A DNA stretch of 64,000 nt from Acinetobacter colistiniresistens (GTDB taxonomy: Bacteria > Pseudomonadota > Gammaproteobacteria > Pseudomonadales > Moraxellaceae), in assembly GCF_000413935.1 (NCBI RefSeq), contig NZ_KE340381.1:62001-126000 (forward strand), written 5' to 3'. Below the pieces are notes generated by a model that worked only from the letters and a program-made list of their open reading frames with translations, ran no database searches and was not told the DNA's origin. Numbering within the stretch: position 1 is the first letter of the stretch; the number at the start of each line of letters is the position of its first letter. The translations under genes and the position numbers were made by a program. Shown one piece after another: positions 45,444-55,468 of the stretch.

Positions 45444-45773
45444 ATGAATTTAATTAAAATTTTATTATCTGTCCTGTTTTACTTTGCAGTGACAACGGTT
45501 CAGGCAGCTAATCAAGCATGTTTAGAACATGCAAACGTGGCTGGAGAAGTTATGGGATGGCGGACTACAGGTAAAACATTGAAGGAAAGTCGGGAAAATC
45601 TAGACATTGTATATGGAATGGGGCGACTTTCTGCACAAAATTACCGCTATTATAACTCATTGTTAACAATGGCTTACCAGGAGAAAATGGGTAAAAGCAA
45701 AGCCGAAAAGAAAGAGCTTATTAAAAGCTTTGTGAAAAAGCATTATGATATTTGTATGACTATTAACTCTTAG
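45444..45773 (+). CDS. Small secreted protein of unknown function
   Basis: The protein has 109 residues. An N-terminal signal peptide (LIKILLSVLFYFAVTTVQA, cleavage after AQA/VQA about residue 21) is followed by a short helical domain with two cysteines (CLEHANVAGEVMGW ... HYDICMTIN) that could pair. It is co-transcribed with the preceding lipoprotein gene. No family recognised. Confidence 0.65.
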   Translation: MNLIKILLSVLFYFAVTTVQAANQACLEHANVAGEVMGWRTTGKTLKESRENLDIVYGMGRLSAQNYRYYNSLLTMAYQEKMGKSKAEKKELIKSFVKKHYDICMTINS

Positions 45774-45983
45774 ATAGGTAAACAAAGGAATTCATTAAAT
45801 AACACCAAGTAAATGGTTTTGGCTTAAGTTATATGAAGCCAGATTTTTATCTTACTCTTAGATAATAGTATCTGTTGCGCTGAATAGCCCTACAAAAAAT
45901 TTTAGGGGCAATTAATACAAGGAGCGTACACAGAAATCAACACTATACTTAGGCATATTATAAAGTTATGTATAGGTATAAAA

Positions 45984-46010
45984 AAGCCCTAACTATTGCC
46001 GTTAGGGCTT
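45984..46010. terminator. Terminator, possibly the original ssrA terminator
   Basis: AAGCCCTAAC (45984-45993) pairs with GTTAGGGCTT (46001-46010), preceded by A-run and followed by T-rich sequence. It lies 35 bp left of the tmRNA 3'-end copy at 46046. The true ssrA has a terminator the same distance from its 3' end, so this could be the one displaced by island insertion. The rest of 45774-45983 shows no gene. Confidence 0.6.
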
Positions 46011-46044
46011 TCCATTTTATATGCTGACATATAAATTTAAATAG

Positions 46045-46059
46045 TTGGTGGAGATGGCG
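46045..46059. repeat. Putative distal att site (copy of tmRNA 3' end)
   Basis: TTGGTGGAGATGGCG is identical over 15 bp to 61980-61994, which is the 3' end of ssrA plus one base, in the same orientation. Beyond it the similarity to ssrA decays (8 of the next 14 bases match). This is what a displaced 3' end left by site-specific integration looks like. Confidence 0.7.
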
Positions 46060-46564
46060 TCAGTTGAACTAGATCAACAACATACTGTTTTATTTAAATT
46101 TTATTTTTATACAACTTAAATTTACCCAATTTTGACCCTTTGCCTTTCAGACTAGCCTGAGTATTGGGTAAGTCGGGGGTATCCTAATTGGGCTCTGATC
46201 TTGTCTCATCCATATTAGGCTCTTATCAATCCTATTTTAAAGTTAGCATTGCCATATCTCTGTTCTGATATACATGAGCTTACGCTTTTTGATACCCCCT
46301 TCGCCTTTATGTGTATCAATCTGTTGGGTCGATCTACTTAATTCCTGCAGGATGATACCTTTTCATAAAATTAATTCATTATTGTAGAATGAGGCATAGT
46401 TGCTTTGGGTAGGCTGATGTTCCCCAAGGTAAATTAATGGTAGATATAAAAAATTTACTTTGAAAAAATAGTGTAGATGAATTCCTTTCTTTAAATTGAG
46501 TTCATAATTATTATAAAAACCAATAGTTGTAGGGCAGCTAGCCCACCCTACAACTGTTTAAATA
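46060..46564. other. Island left end, no intact gene
   Basis: TTACCCAAT (46122-46130) and ATTGGGTAA (46163-46171) form an inverted pair that matches sites near the integrase remnant at 61.8 kb. A minus-strand frame of about 43 codons ending at 46243 (including STQQIDTHKGEGGIKKRKLM) could be a gene remnant, but I do not recognise it. Confidence 0.4.
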
Positions 46565-49500
46565 TTAATAAATAATTGCCTGATTCAGCGTTAAATCTGC
46601 TATCGACAATGAATCAGCTTGGTTAGTAAATATTAGAAGATCTTTCGAAATTTCAGCTGGCTGATTACGGGCACTCAATGTATTAGTTTTTGCACTAGCA
46701 TCATAAATAATCTCGATATAGTCAGAAAGATTGGTCTTAGTTGCTTGACTATCTAATATTTGAGACAAATCAATCTGATCTTCTGCCACATTAAAATCAC
46801 TTAAATAATCCATAGCTGTTTCACCAGAAGTATTTAACAACAGTTGCAAAATATCATTGCCTTCATTTAAGACAAATAATTCACTCACTGCCGCATCACT
46901 ACTCAATATATCATCCCCTAAATCACCAACTAAAATACTAGTAACTTCATCTTCTGCATTGACAGGATGACGGTTCACATCAAACACCTGATAAATCTGG
47001 TGCGAAGAAATACTGCCACCTGTTTCGAAATTGAAAGATTCAACCTCATGCGCCCCCCCAAGGAAGAAGTCTTTCACTGTAACCTTATTACTATCACTGC
47101 CATCCACCTTAAGGATTAGATCATCACCCGATTTTGTTAAATAGTTACCCACCTGATTAAAAGTAATTTCATTACCAAACACGACCTGATCTGTACCCAG
47201 CTTTTCATCAATAACCATGACACCAGAACTATAATTATAAGTGGTGTTAAATTCATCAAAATCCGTATTTTCAGGTAGTGTATTTTTCAACGCACTTTGT
47301 TGTGGCATGGTGATTCCAAACGCCCCAAAAATCTGTTCAGCAGTAATTTTCCCACCTGTCTCAAACTGGAATATTTCGACCAGATATTGACCTGCCAGAA
47401 AGAAATTCTTGACCGTAACTTTATTGGTATTGCTACCATTCACTTTCAGAATCAGGTCGTCACCTGATTTAGTCAAATAACTTCCTACCTGATTAAAGGT
47501 AATACCATTTTTAAAAATGACCTTATCAATGCCTGAATGTTCAGTAATGGTTAAAGCACCTGTGGTGTAGTTATAGACTGTATCACCGGCCACATCACTG
47601 GAGCCTTGATTACCTCCGCCTGTCGATGGCAAGCTTAAACCAAACGCCCCAAAAACTTGCTCTGCTGTTAAATTACCCCCTGTCTCAAATTCAAAATTCT
47701 CAACCAGATAATTTCCTGCCAGAAAGAAGTTTTTCACTGTGACTTTATTGGTGTTGCTACCATTCACTTTGAGAATGAGGTCATCACCTGATTTGGTCAG
47801 ATAGTTACCCACCTGGCTAAAATTGATGCCATTTTTAAAGATGATTTTATCATTGCCCGACTGTTCGGTAATAGTCAATTCGCCAGAGCTATAGTTATAA
47901 GTTGTATCTCCCACAGGATTTGCTGGTGTTGATGTTTCTCCTGATGGAATTGTGAGTCCAAATGCACCAAAGATTTGTTCAGCCGTCAGTTGTCCACCTG
48001 TTTCAAACTGCAAGATTTCTACCAAATATTGACCAGCCTTAAAGAAATTTTTGATAGTGACCGTATTTGTATTGCTACCGTTTACTTTTAAGATCAGGTC
48101 ATCACCTAATTTCGTCAGATAGTTTCCAACTTGACTAAATGTGATGCCATTTTTAAAGATAACTTTATCATTACCTGATTGCTCCGTAATAGTCATAGCA
48201 CCAGAGCTATATAGATAAATGGTGTCACCAGCTGGATCAGATGAACCACCAGAGGAAGCATTGACCTTAACTGCAATCTGAGCCGCTGTAATAGTATAGC
48301 CACCATTCGGCTGCACACTGCTAATTGCTTTCTCCCCCCCCAGAAAATGGTCCTTAACTCGAATTGACTGATTTGAGTTGTTATCAATGGTGACTATCAG
48401 ATCGTTATTTTCTTTTGTGAATATAATTCGATCTTCAGTAATACCCTTGTCCATTAGCCAAAGAACATCATTTCCCCCACCTGTCTGATCAATGGTATCT
48501 ACTCCATCAGCTAAGTAGTAAAAATACTTATCATCACCTACACCACCATCCAGATAATCATTACCTGCACCACCGATCAATGTATCATTCCCTGAACCAC
48601 CATAAATATGGTCATCACCTGCTCCACCGTCCAGATAGTCATTACCCCCACCGCCTTCAACGCGGTCATTTCCTGTCTGCGCCCAAATGGTGTCGTTACC
48701 CTCTAACCCTTCAATTAAATCGTTCTGTTCTGTTCCATACAATGTTTCTGATGAAGGTGTACCATCAATAAGATGATCGTATAAACCATTATACGATCGT
48801 AGTCTGATAATATTTGCGATATCCAAATTACTAAATAGATTATTACTACCTTCAAACTCTATACCAGCTATGCTTTGCTCTCCACCAAGATAATAATCTT
48901 TGATTAGAATTCCAGTCTCAGAATTATTGTTGAATATCAAAAAAAGATCATTATTATTCCGAACAAACTCAACATCGTCCAGCACTATACCAGATAAATG
49001 GATAATGTCATGACCACCGCCCGTCTGATTGATAGTATCAAAGCCATCTCCAATATTATAATAATAATGATCATTACCTAACCCACCAATATATGTATCA
49101 GTCCCTTCTCCACCATACATATGAACATCCATATCATGGGCAATAATAATATCATTGCCCATTCCACCATAGGTATTGGCAGATTGATATTTGATATAGA
49201 CCGTATCATCACCGTCTCCCCCATAAATATTATCTTGGGGATAATTAGAAGAATTCATTATTAAGTTTTGATCATTGGGGTCATAGTTATAAATAATATC
49301 ATTGCCGATACCACCATACACCTCATCTATCGCGGAAATATCATTGGCTACAATATAGTCATTTCCTTCTTCACCATACACACGACTTGCCCCAGAACCA
49401 GTATAGATATGGTCATCACCAGCCCCCGCATAAATATGGTCTCCATCAAAATGATGTGCGGTTACACCATAAATAATGTCATTTCCAGCGCCATAGACTG

Positions 49501-52500
49501 ACTTAACCACTCCCTGATCAAAAATATCTGCCATGGACAATGTCGTACTTAGAAACTGGTAACCACTACCACCACTATAATTTACCTTAAGATTTTGACC
49601 ATTATTAATAGACACGTCTAATTTCTTAATATTCTCAAAATCTTGATAGTTATAAATATCTTTAAAATAAAATAAAACATCACCCGAACTATATTTAGTT
49701 CGTGCCTCACCATATATATTACTATAACTTGATGAGTCCTGATCCAGAACAAACCTAAGATCACCCAACAATGCATCATATTCTATCGTGAAATTTCTAC
49801 TAGTATCTTTAGTAAAGTTATAATATTGAATATTATTGATTGTATACTGAAAACTGCCATTAAGTGGATATACAAAATCACTAATATGATCACCTGCCCT
49901 TACCGAATAAAATGGAATCATCGATAGGCTAATCCGACCTTGATAATCCTCATCAACGATTAAGGTATTTCTGGAACCATCAGCAATACTATAGTTATCA
50001 TAACCTAAACCACCATAAAGCATATGATGATCACCTTCAAGTACCCTTAAATAATCATCACCAATACCACCATAGATTTCTGTATAATATCCTCCTACAC
50101 TAAGGGAATCATTACCCTCACCACCATAGAGACGAGAGTTTGAGGTATTTTTGACTTCAATTTCATCATCACCATCGCCAGCATAAATCTCATATTGACC
50201 ATCAATTGCATTAACATAGTCATTTCCTGCAAGTGTATCTATAATATAATTATTCTCCCCCTTGATATAAATAACATCACTTTGCACAGTTCCATTTTTA
50301 ACAATATTAACAATATCATTAAAGTTTAATAATAAGTTGTTTTTAGCAACATTAAATAAATCAATAGAATTAGATGTATTGATATATGAATAGAGGTCAG
50401 CAGAGAAGAATGACTCAATAGTTAAAATATCTGTAGTATTTTTTACTTTTATCAGTAAGTTTTTGGCTTCATTTTTATCCCTTACAAATTGAATATCTTC
50501 TATATCTATTTGATTAAAAACAACCTGGCTTGTTTCCTCACTCACTTTAGCATCAATAATCCTATCCTGCCCAAAACCTGAATCGAAAATGTAAATATCA
50601 CTTCCACCACCACCATATAGAGTATCATCTCCCCCACCCCCAATTAAAATATCCTTGCCAACTCCACCATAGAGATGATCATTGTCAGAACCTCCGTCTA
50701 GATAATCATTCCCATCACCGCCCTCTAGAATATCATCACCATCTCCACCATATAAATGATCATTCTGATTATGACCAATTATATAGTCATTTCCAGCCAA
50801 CCCATAAAGTGTATGTTCTTCACCATAAAATCCAACAATTACATCATCATCTGCGGTCGGCTTAAGTAGCTGTTGCTTAATATCTTCCTTGTCCCAGATT
50901 ACACCACTCTGAAACTCAAGATAGTCTTTCCTTATAACTGTATTAATATCACTAAAATAGCGTTCCAGTATTAAGCTATCATTATTACTCTTAATTTTTA
51001 TCAGCAAGTCATTATCCTGCCTATAAACACTAATATCCTCTGGATTCAAATTTATAAACTGTACCTTATTTTTCTCACTGGAGTACCTAACAAGATCATG
51101 ACCATAATTCAACCCAAAAACAAAGATATTTTCTCCATTTCCACCATCCAAAATATCATCCCCTGCACCTCCATCTAATAAATCATGGTCAGCACCACCA
51201 TAAAGCTCATCATGACCAGTACCACCATAGAGCCTATCATCACCAACTCCCCCATAAATTTTATCATTACCTCCCTCTCCATAAATCCTGTTATTCCCAA
51301 GATTCATTTCAATAATATCATCATCATTTGTTCCAATATAACTAACATCTGAACTTAATAATTTATTTTTAAACTCTTCCAAACTATAGTTTTTATTATT
51401 AATTTCAAAAAATGAAAACTTATCTATATCAATCTTAATTATATTTTCCTTATAATAAATCCCACCTTCTCTATAAAATAAATAGCTTTCATCTAGGCTA
51501 AAGTTAAACTTTATTGTATTCTCTGTATTGATCTCTATAATTTCATCTTGTCCAAATTTTTCATTAAAGATATAAATATCCCGTCCTAAACCACCTTGTA
51601 ATATATTATTTTTTTCATTTGAAACCAGTGTATCATCACCTGTCCCACCTATTGCATTCTCTATGGTTGTACCATATCCAATAAAGCTTTGTCCCTCCGC
51701 CAAAATACTTTGGTTCTTTTGACCAACATAACTCCAGCCACCCGCATTCAGATCTAGGTAAATATTTTCGACCTGTTGTGAAGCATCAAAGGTATCAATA
51801 CCATTACCATCCCAAATATACTTATCAAGAAAGGTATAGCTATTATTTTCTGCACGTATATTTTTATTGACCCCATACAAATAGTGTAATGCTGCTATAT
51901 CATATATTTTTAATTCTGTATCATTTACACCATTAGAGCTATACGACATAATCGTATTGTTTTGGGTGTTCTCCAGTTCTGGTAATACGGGTGCTTCAAA
52001 AGGATGTTTCAGCCCCAAAGCATGACCAATTTCATGCAGTAAGACTTCAAAACCATCTTGTCCCTCATCGAATGAGTTTGCAGTGTCAAAGTAAGCCGAG
52101 TTTAAATGGATTTTCCCATTATATGCACTGGCATATCCTGCCGCAGCACCCGCATCAGCTTCAGTTAAATCATCTAAATAGAATTTAAGATCAGCTATAC
52201 CTGTTTCTGATCGAATAAATGTAATATTTAATATTTGAGAGAATTTATTAAGCGCACTTTCTATGGCTTGCATTTGCTGGGTATAAAAAGGTTGGCTACC
52301 TGAAGCGCTATTTACAGGAAAAGAAAATGTGAGAATTTCCTTTCCTTGTGCGGCAATATAATCTCTGGTTACAAGCGCATCTACAAAATAAGCCACGTTT
52401 TCCAAAGGTTCAGGTGGTAACTCATTGTCTTCTGGAGGGGGGGCCATTTGCATGATTTGATCAGTATCCCAAACTGTTCCATCTTCAAAACGCACTTGCG

Positions 52501-55468
52501 AGATTTCAATCTGTTCAAATAGTTCCTGATTTTCTAGATAAGTATTTTTACTGGTATTTCTAACTTTATAATAATCTCTGACCGTTACTTGATCATCTAT
52601 GCCATATTTGATCACCAAGTTAAAACCATCACGAATAACACTACGAGTTTGGCTTGGATCAAATGTAAAATAAATAAAATTTTGATAATTGAGTGCAGCT
52701 AAATCTGAGACCTCTTCTACAATGGTGTCTTTTCCATCGCCAATTGAAAAAATATATACATCTGAACCACGACCTCCATAAAGGAAATCATCCCCTGTAT
52801 CGCCATACAGGATATCATCTCCATCACCACCATATAAATGATCTACTCCACTGCCACCAAATAGAATATCATTATTCTCTTTACCGTAGAGTTTATCATC
52901 CTCAGTTCCACCAAAGAGAATATCATCTCCCATCCCACCATCTAAGTGGTCTTTTCCTTGGTCACCAAAGAGAATATCATCTCCATCGCCACCATAAGTA
53001 AAGTCTCCATCATCCCCACCATAAATTATGTCATTTCCACCATTGCCCCGAATTGTATCCCCACCTTTTCCACCATAAATCAGGTCATCACCATATCGAG
53101 ATGAATCAGTCGATTCTGGAGGTGCATTGGTTCCACTTAGATTTGGTAGATCACCAATGATGTTATCTTCTCCATCTCCACCATAGATGACATCTGACTC
53201 ATACCCACCCATCATGGTATCATTATCGGCTCCACCATAGAGGTAGTCCCGACCAGCCCCACCATACAAATAATCAACACCTGCACCACCAAACAGATAA
53301 TCGCTTCCCCCCATACCTAGGAGATAATCACTCTCTGTTCCACCATAAAGCTGATCAACACTGCCTGAACCAAAGATAAAATCCTGCCCCGATCCGCCAT
53401 AGACAATATCCGCTCCTAATTGACCACCCTCATCTTTTTCTGGCAATAAAGCTAAAACAGTCCCTAATTCAATCTGTTTATTATTAACCGTTGCCGACAG
53501 ATTGATATGTGGAAATAACGATGTACCATAGTAATAAACATATGATTTTGATTCTTCGCTATAGATTGGCACATAGTTAAAGTCAAGTTGCCACTCTCTA
53601 TTGACAGACTGCAAAATATACTCAGCATCTAAGTTATATTGACCGGCAAAGACACTTGCACGAATTGCCCCATTTCCTGCACTGAGGATTAAATCATTTC
53701 CCTGCCCTCCGTAAATAATATCTTTTCCTGCTCCTCCCATAATAATATCGGCATCATCCCCTCCATCAATAAAGTCATCTCCATCACCACCAGTAATATA
53801 GTCCTTACCAGCTCCCCCCAAGAGTATGTCGGCTTCATATGTGGTACTTCCACTGATATAATCATTACCCGCTCCACCATTAACCTTATTTTGGTTATAG
53901 GCAATATTATTCCCACCTGTTAGCATTGGTAAATTTTCTAAGGATGGATCAGGGCTAGTTAGGATATTACTAAAACTCAACCCCATATCTCCATTATTTT
54001 TCCAACCATCTACATAAATTGTATTTTTCTCATCACCATCCTTGTGAATGCTTATTATTTTCTTATCATCCTCTTCACCCAGTTTTCTTATAATATATTG
54101 ACCGTCCTGACTTCGCCATGCCTTAATCTCATAATCATATTCACCAGCAACGAGTTGTTGTGAGTTTATTAATATTTCACCCAAACCATCTATAATAAGA
54201 CTTGTTTCACTTCCAGAACCAGGTGAAAAATAAAATTTATATATATCTAAACCACTTTCCCCCTCCAAAATATTTACACCAGCGCCACCCTGAATAATAT
54301 CAGCACTTTTCCCACCATAAATAAGGTCATTCCCCTCTCCACCTTTTATTTTAGCCGATTCTGCACCAGCATAGATAATATCATTACCACTTGCACCATT
54401 AAGTTCATCTGGTAATGAGTTAGTATTATTTTTATCAGCATAAATAATATCGTTACCACCACCACCATCTGCTTTTAACTGCCCTTGACCTCCAACAATA
54501 ATATCATTGCCATTTCCACCATAGAGTTCATCATTATCTAGACCACCATTAAGGTAGTCATTTCCATCTCCACCATAGAGATAGTCATTGTCTGCATTAC
54601 CAAGTAGTACATCATTATGGTTTCCACCATACAAATGATCGTCTCCATCCCCCCCATATAGAATATCCTGACCTGCCGCACCAAACATGGTGTCTTTTCC
54701 AGCATATCCATATGCGGTGTTTATACTTCCGTTATCACTTAATTCAACATTAATGTAGTCATTCACATCTAGAGAGAAAACTCTTTTTCCTGTATAAATT
54801 CGATCATTACCATAGCTGCCATAAATTACGTCATTCCCCTCCCCACCGATTAATGTATTTCTACTTGTGTCAAACTGAGAAAATTGCTCAAAATCACTTT
54901 TAGTGCCTAAAAAGTACATATCTAATTCTTTGTTATACCGATCACCACTATTTCCAGCAATTAAGATATCATTTCCATCCCCACCATCGAGCGTATCATT
55001 ACCGTCACCACCTGCTAAACGGTCATTTCCATTTCCACCATGCAGGAAATCATTATCTTCACCTCCATAAAGATAATCCTGACCAGCTCCACCATATAAA
55101 AGATCATTGCCTTTTTCACCATATAGGCGATTTGTTGTTCCAGCATCAGCTAGATCATTTTCCACATCTCCTGCATAAAGGTGATCATCATCATTTCCAC
55201 CATAGAGAGTATCTGAACCGCTCCCTCCATAAAGTTTATCTTGCCCTTCACCGCCAATTAAAGTATCACTGCCCTGACCACCATATAGATAATCATTATC
55301 TTCCCCACCATCAATATAATCACCACCTTTACCTCCATATAAGTAGTCATTGCCACTTAGACCATGAAGACGATCTCCATATGCACTTCCAGTAAAATTA
55401 TCATTTTTGCTTTCAACAGGCTTTGTTGCACAAAGATTTGAAATGCAAAGCGCCCCTAATTGAGCCAA
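46565..55468 (-). CDS. Giant RTX protein with embedded serralysin-type protease domain (5'-truncated)
   Basis: 2967 codons as read. Dozens of nonapeptide calcium-binding repeats (GGxGxDxLY) occupy about residues 25-980 and 1290-2400. Between them, at about 1020-1230, is a peptidase-M10B-like domain with HEIGHALGLKHP (~1144, three zinc histidines) and Met-turn IMSYSS (~1174). Near 2410-2840 there are four ~105-residue repeats of the HCBP-related type. The C-terminus (NEGNDILQLL ... DYLSDFNVAEDQIDLSQIL) is a type I secretion target domain. The protein should be exported by T1SS, but no T1SS genes are present here. The first ~16 residues are encoded by the adjacent IS (TTG start, no ribosome site), so the native N-terminus is missing. 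Confidence 0.85.
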   Translation of the reverse strand: MAQLGALCISNLCATKPVESKNDNFTGSAYGDRLHGLSGNDYLYGGKGGDYIDGGEDNDYLYGGQGSDTLIGGEGQDKLYGGSGSDTLYGGNDDDHLYAGDVENDLADAGTTNRLYGEKGNDLLYGGAGQDYLYGGEDNDFLHGGNGNDRLAGGDGNDTLDGGDGNDILIAGNSGDRYNKELDMYFLGTKSDFEQFSQFDTSRNTLIGGEGNDVIYGSYGNDRIYTGKRVFSLDVNDYINVELSDNGSINTAYGYAGKDTMFGAAGQDILYGGDGDDHLYGGNHNDVLLGNADNDYLYGGDGNDYLNGGLDNDELYGGNGNDIIVGGQGQLKADGGGGNDIIYADKNNTNSLPDELNGASGNDIIYAGAESAKIKGGEGNDLIYGGKSADIIQGGAGVNILEGESGLDIYKFYFSPGSGSETSLIIDGLGEILINSQQLVAGEYDYEIKAWRSQDGQYIIRKLGEEDDKKIISIHKDGDEKNTIYVDGWKNNGDMGLSFSNILTSPDPSLENLPMLTGGNNIAYNQNKVNGGAGNDYISGSTTYEADILLGGAGKDYITGGDGDDFIDGGDDADIIMGGAGKDIIYGGQGNDLILSAGNGAIRASVFAGQYNLDAEYILQSVNREWQLDFNYVPIYSEESKSYVYYYGTSLFPHINLSATVNNKQIELGTVLALLPEKDEGGQLGADIVYGGSGQDFIFGSGSVDQLYGGTESDYLLGMGGSDYLFGGAGVDYLYGGAGRDYLYGGADNDTMMGGYESDVIYGGDGEDNIIGDLPNLSGTNAPPESTDSSRYGDDLIYGGKGGDTIRGNGGNDIIYGGDDGDFTYGGDGDDILFGDQGKDHLDGGMGDDILFGGTEDDKLYGKENNDILFGGSGVDHLYGGDGDDILYGDTGDDFLYGGRGSDVYIFSIGDGKDTIVEEVSDLAALNYQNFIYFTFDPSQTRSVIRDGFNLVIKYGIDDQVTVRDYYKVRNTSKNTYLENQELFEQIEISQVRFEDGTVWDTDQIMQMAPPPEDNELPPEPLENVAYFVDALVTRDYIAAQGKEILTFSFPVNSASGSQPFYTQQMQAIESALNKFSQILNITFIRSETGIADLKFYLDDLTEADAGAAAGYASAYNGKIHLNSAYFDTANSFDEGQDGFEVLLHEIGHALGLKHPFEAPVLPELENTQNNTIMSYSSNGVNDTELKIYDIAALHYLYGVNKNIRAENNSYTFLDKYIWDGNGIDTFDASQQVENIYLDLNAGGWSYVGQKNQSILAEGQSFIGYGTTIENAIGGTGDDTLVSNEKNNILQGGLGRDIYIFNEKFGQDEIIEINTENTIKFNFSLDESYLFYREGGIYYKENIIKIDIDKFSFFEINNKNYSLEEFKNKLLSSDVSYIGTNDDDIIEMNLGNNRIYGEGGNDKIYGGVGDDRLYGGTGHDELYGGADHDLLDGGAGDDILDGGNGENIFVFGLNYGHDLVRYSSEKNKVQFINLNPEDISVYRQDNDLLIKIKSNNDSLILERYFSDINTVIRKDYLEFQSGVIWDKEDIKQQLLKPTADDDVIVGFYGEEHTLYGLAGNDYIIGHNQNDHLYGGDGDDILEGGDGNDYLDGGSDNDHLYGGVGKDILIGGGGDDTLYGGGGSDIYIFDSGFGQDRIIDAKVSEETSQVVFNQIDIEDIQFVRDKNEAKNLLIKVKNTTDILTIESFFSADLYSYINTSNSIDLFNVAKNNLLLNFNDIVNIVKNGTVQSDVIYIKGENNYIIDTLAGNDYVNAIDGQYEIYAGDGDDEIEVKNTSNSRLYGGEGNDSLSVGGYYTEIYGGIGDDYLRVLEGDHHMLYGGLGYDNYSIADGSRNTLIVDEDYQGRISLSMIPFYSVRAGDHISDFVYPLNGSFQYTINNIQYYNFTKDTSRNFTIEYDALLGDLRFVLDQDSSSYSNIYGEARTKYSSGDVLFYFKDIYNYQDFENIKKLDVSINNGQNLKVNYSGGSGYQFLSTTLSMADIFDQGVVKSVYGAGNDIIYGVTAHHFDGDHIYAGAGDDHIYTGSGASRVYGEEGNDYIVANDISAIDEVYGGIGNDIIYNYDPNDQNLIMNSSNYPQDNIYGGDGDDTVYIKYQSANTYGGMGNDIIIAHDMDVHMYGGEGTDTYIGGLGNDHYYYNIGDGFDTINQTGGGHDIIHLSGIVLDDVEFVRNNNDLFLIFNNNSETGILIKDYYLGGEQSIAGIEFEGSNNLFSNLDIANIIRLRSYNGLYDHLIDGTPSSETLYGTEQNDLIEGLEGNDTIWAQTGNDRVEGGGGNDYLDGGAGDDHIYGGSGNDTLIGGAGNDYLDGGVGDDKYFYYLADGVDTIDQTGGGNDVLWLMDKGITEDRIIFTKENNDLIVTIDNNSNQSIRVKDHFLGGEKAISSVQPNGGYTITAAQIAVKVNASSGGSSDPAGDTIYLYSSGAMTITEQSGNDKVIFKNGITFSQVGNYLTKLGDDLILKVNGSNTNTVTIKNFFKAGQYLVEILQFETGGQLTAEQIFGAFGLTIPSGETSTPANPVGDTTYNYSSGELTITEQSGNDKIIFKNGINFSQVGNYLTKSGDDLILKVNGSNTNKVTVKNFFLAGNYLVENFEFETGGNLTAEQVFGAFGLSLPSTGGGNQGSSDVAGDTVYNYTTGALTITEHSGIDKVIFKNGITFNQVGSYLTKSGDDLILKVNGSNTNKVTVKNFFLAGQYLVEIFQFETGGKITAEQIFGAFGITMPQQSALKNTLPENTDFDEFNTTYNYSSGVMVIDEKLGTDQVVFGNEITFNQVGNYLTKSGDDLILKVDGSDSNKVTVKDFFLGGAHEVESFNFETGGSISSHQIYQVFDVNRHPVNAEDEVTSILVGDLGDDILSSDAAVSELFVLNEGNDILQLLLNTSGETAMDYLSDFNVAEDQIDLSQILDSQATKTNLSDYIEIIYDASAKTNTLSARNQPAEISKDLLIFTNQADSLSIADLTLNQAIIY
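46968..48245 (-). repeat. Four tandem ~105-residue repeats in the RTX gene
   Basis: Each unit reads GDT.YNYSSG..TITEQSG.DKVIFKNGI.F.QVGNYLTKSGDDLILKVNGSNTNKVTVKNFF.AG.YLVE...FETGG..TAEQIFGAFG. The approximate units are 47940-48245, 47620-47935, 47265-47610 and 46968-47263. The first three are nearly identical, while the last has diverged (VIDEKLGTDQVVF, HQIYQVFDV). High DNA similarity makes this prone to unit gain or loss, and to misassembly. Confidence 0.82.

Noticed and set aside
46243..46372. A 43-codon minus-strand open frame at the left end of the island, possibly the tail of a lost gene
   Set aside because: Too short, no start codon with a ribosome site, and I do not recognise the sequence.
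46965..48250. Possible CRISPR-like or non-coding satellite array
   Set aside because: The repeats are in-frame ~315-bp protein-domain repeats, not short repeats with unique spacers.
49000..55400. Many plus-strand open frames opposite the RTX gene, rich in His, Leu and Pro
   Set aside because: They are antisense images of the GGxGxD repeats, which give His-rich translations on the other strand; no starts or homology support them.
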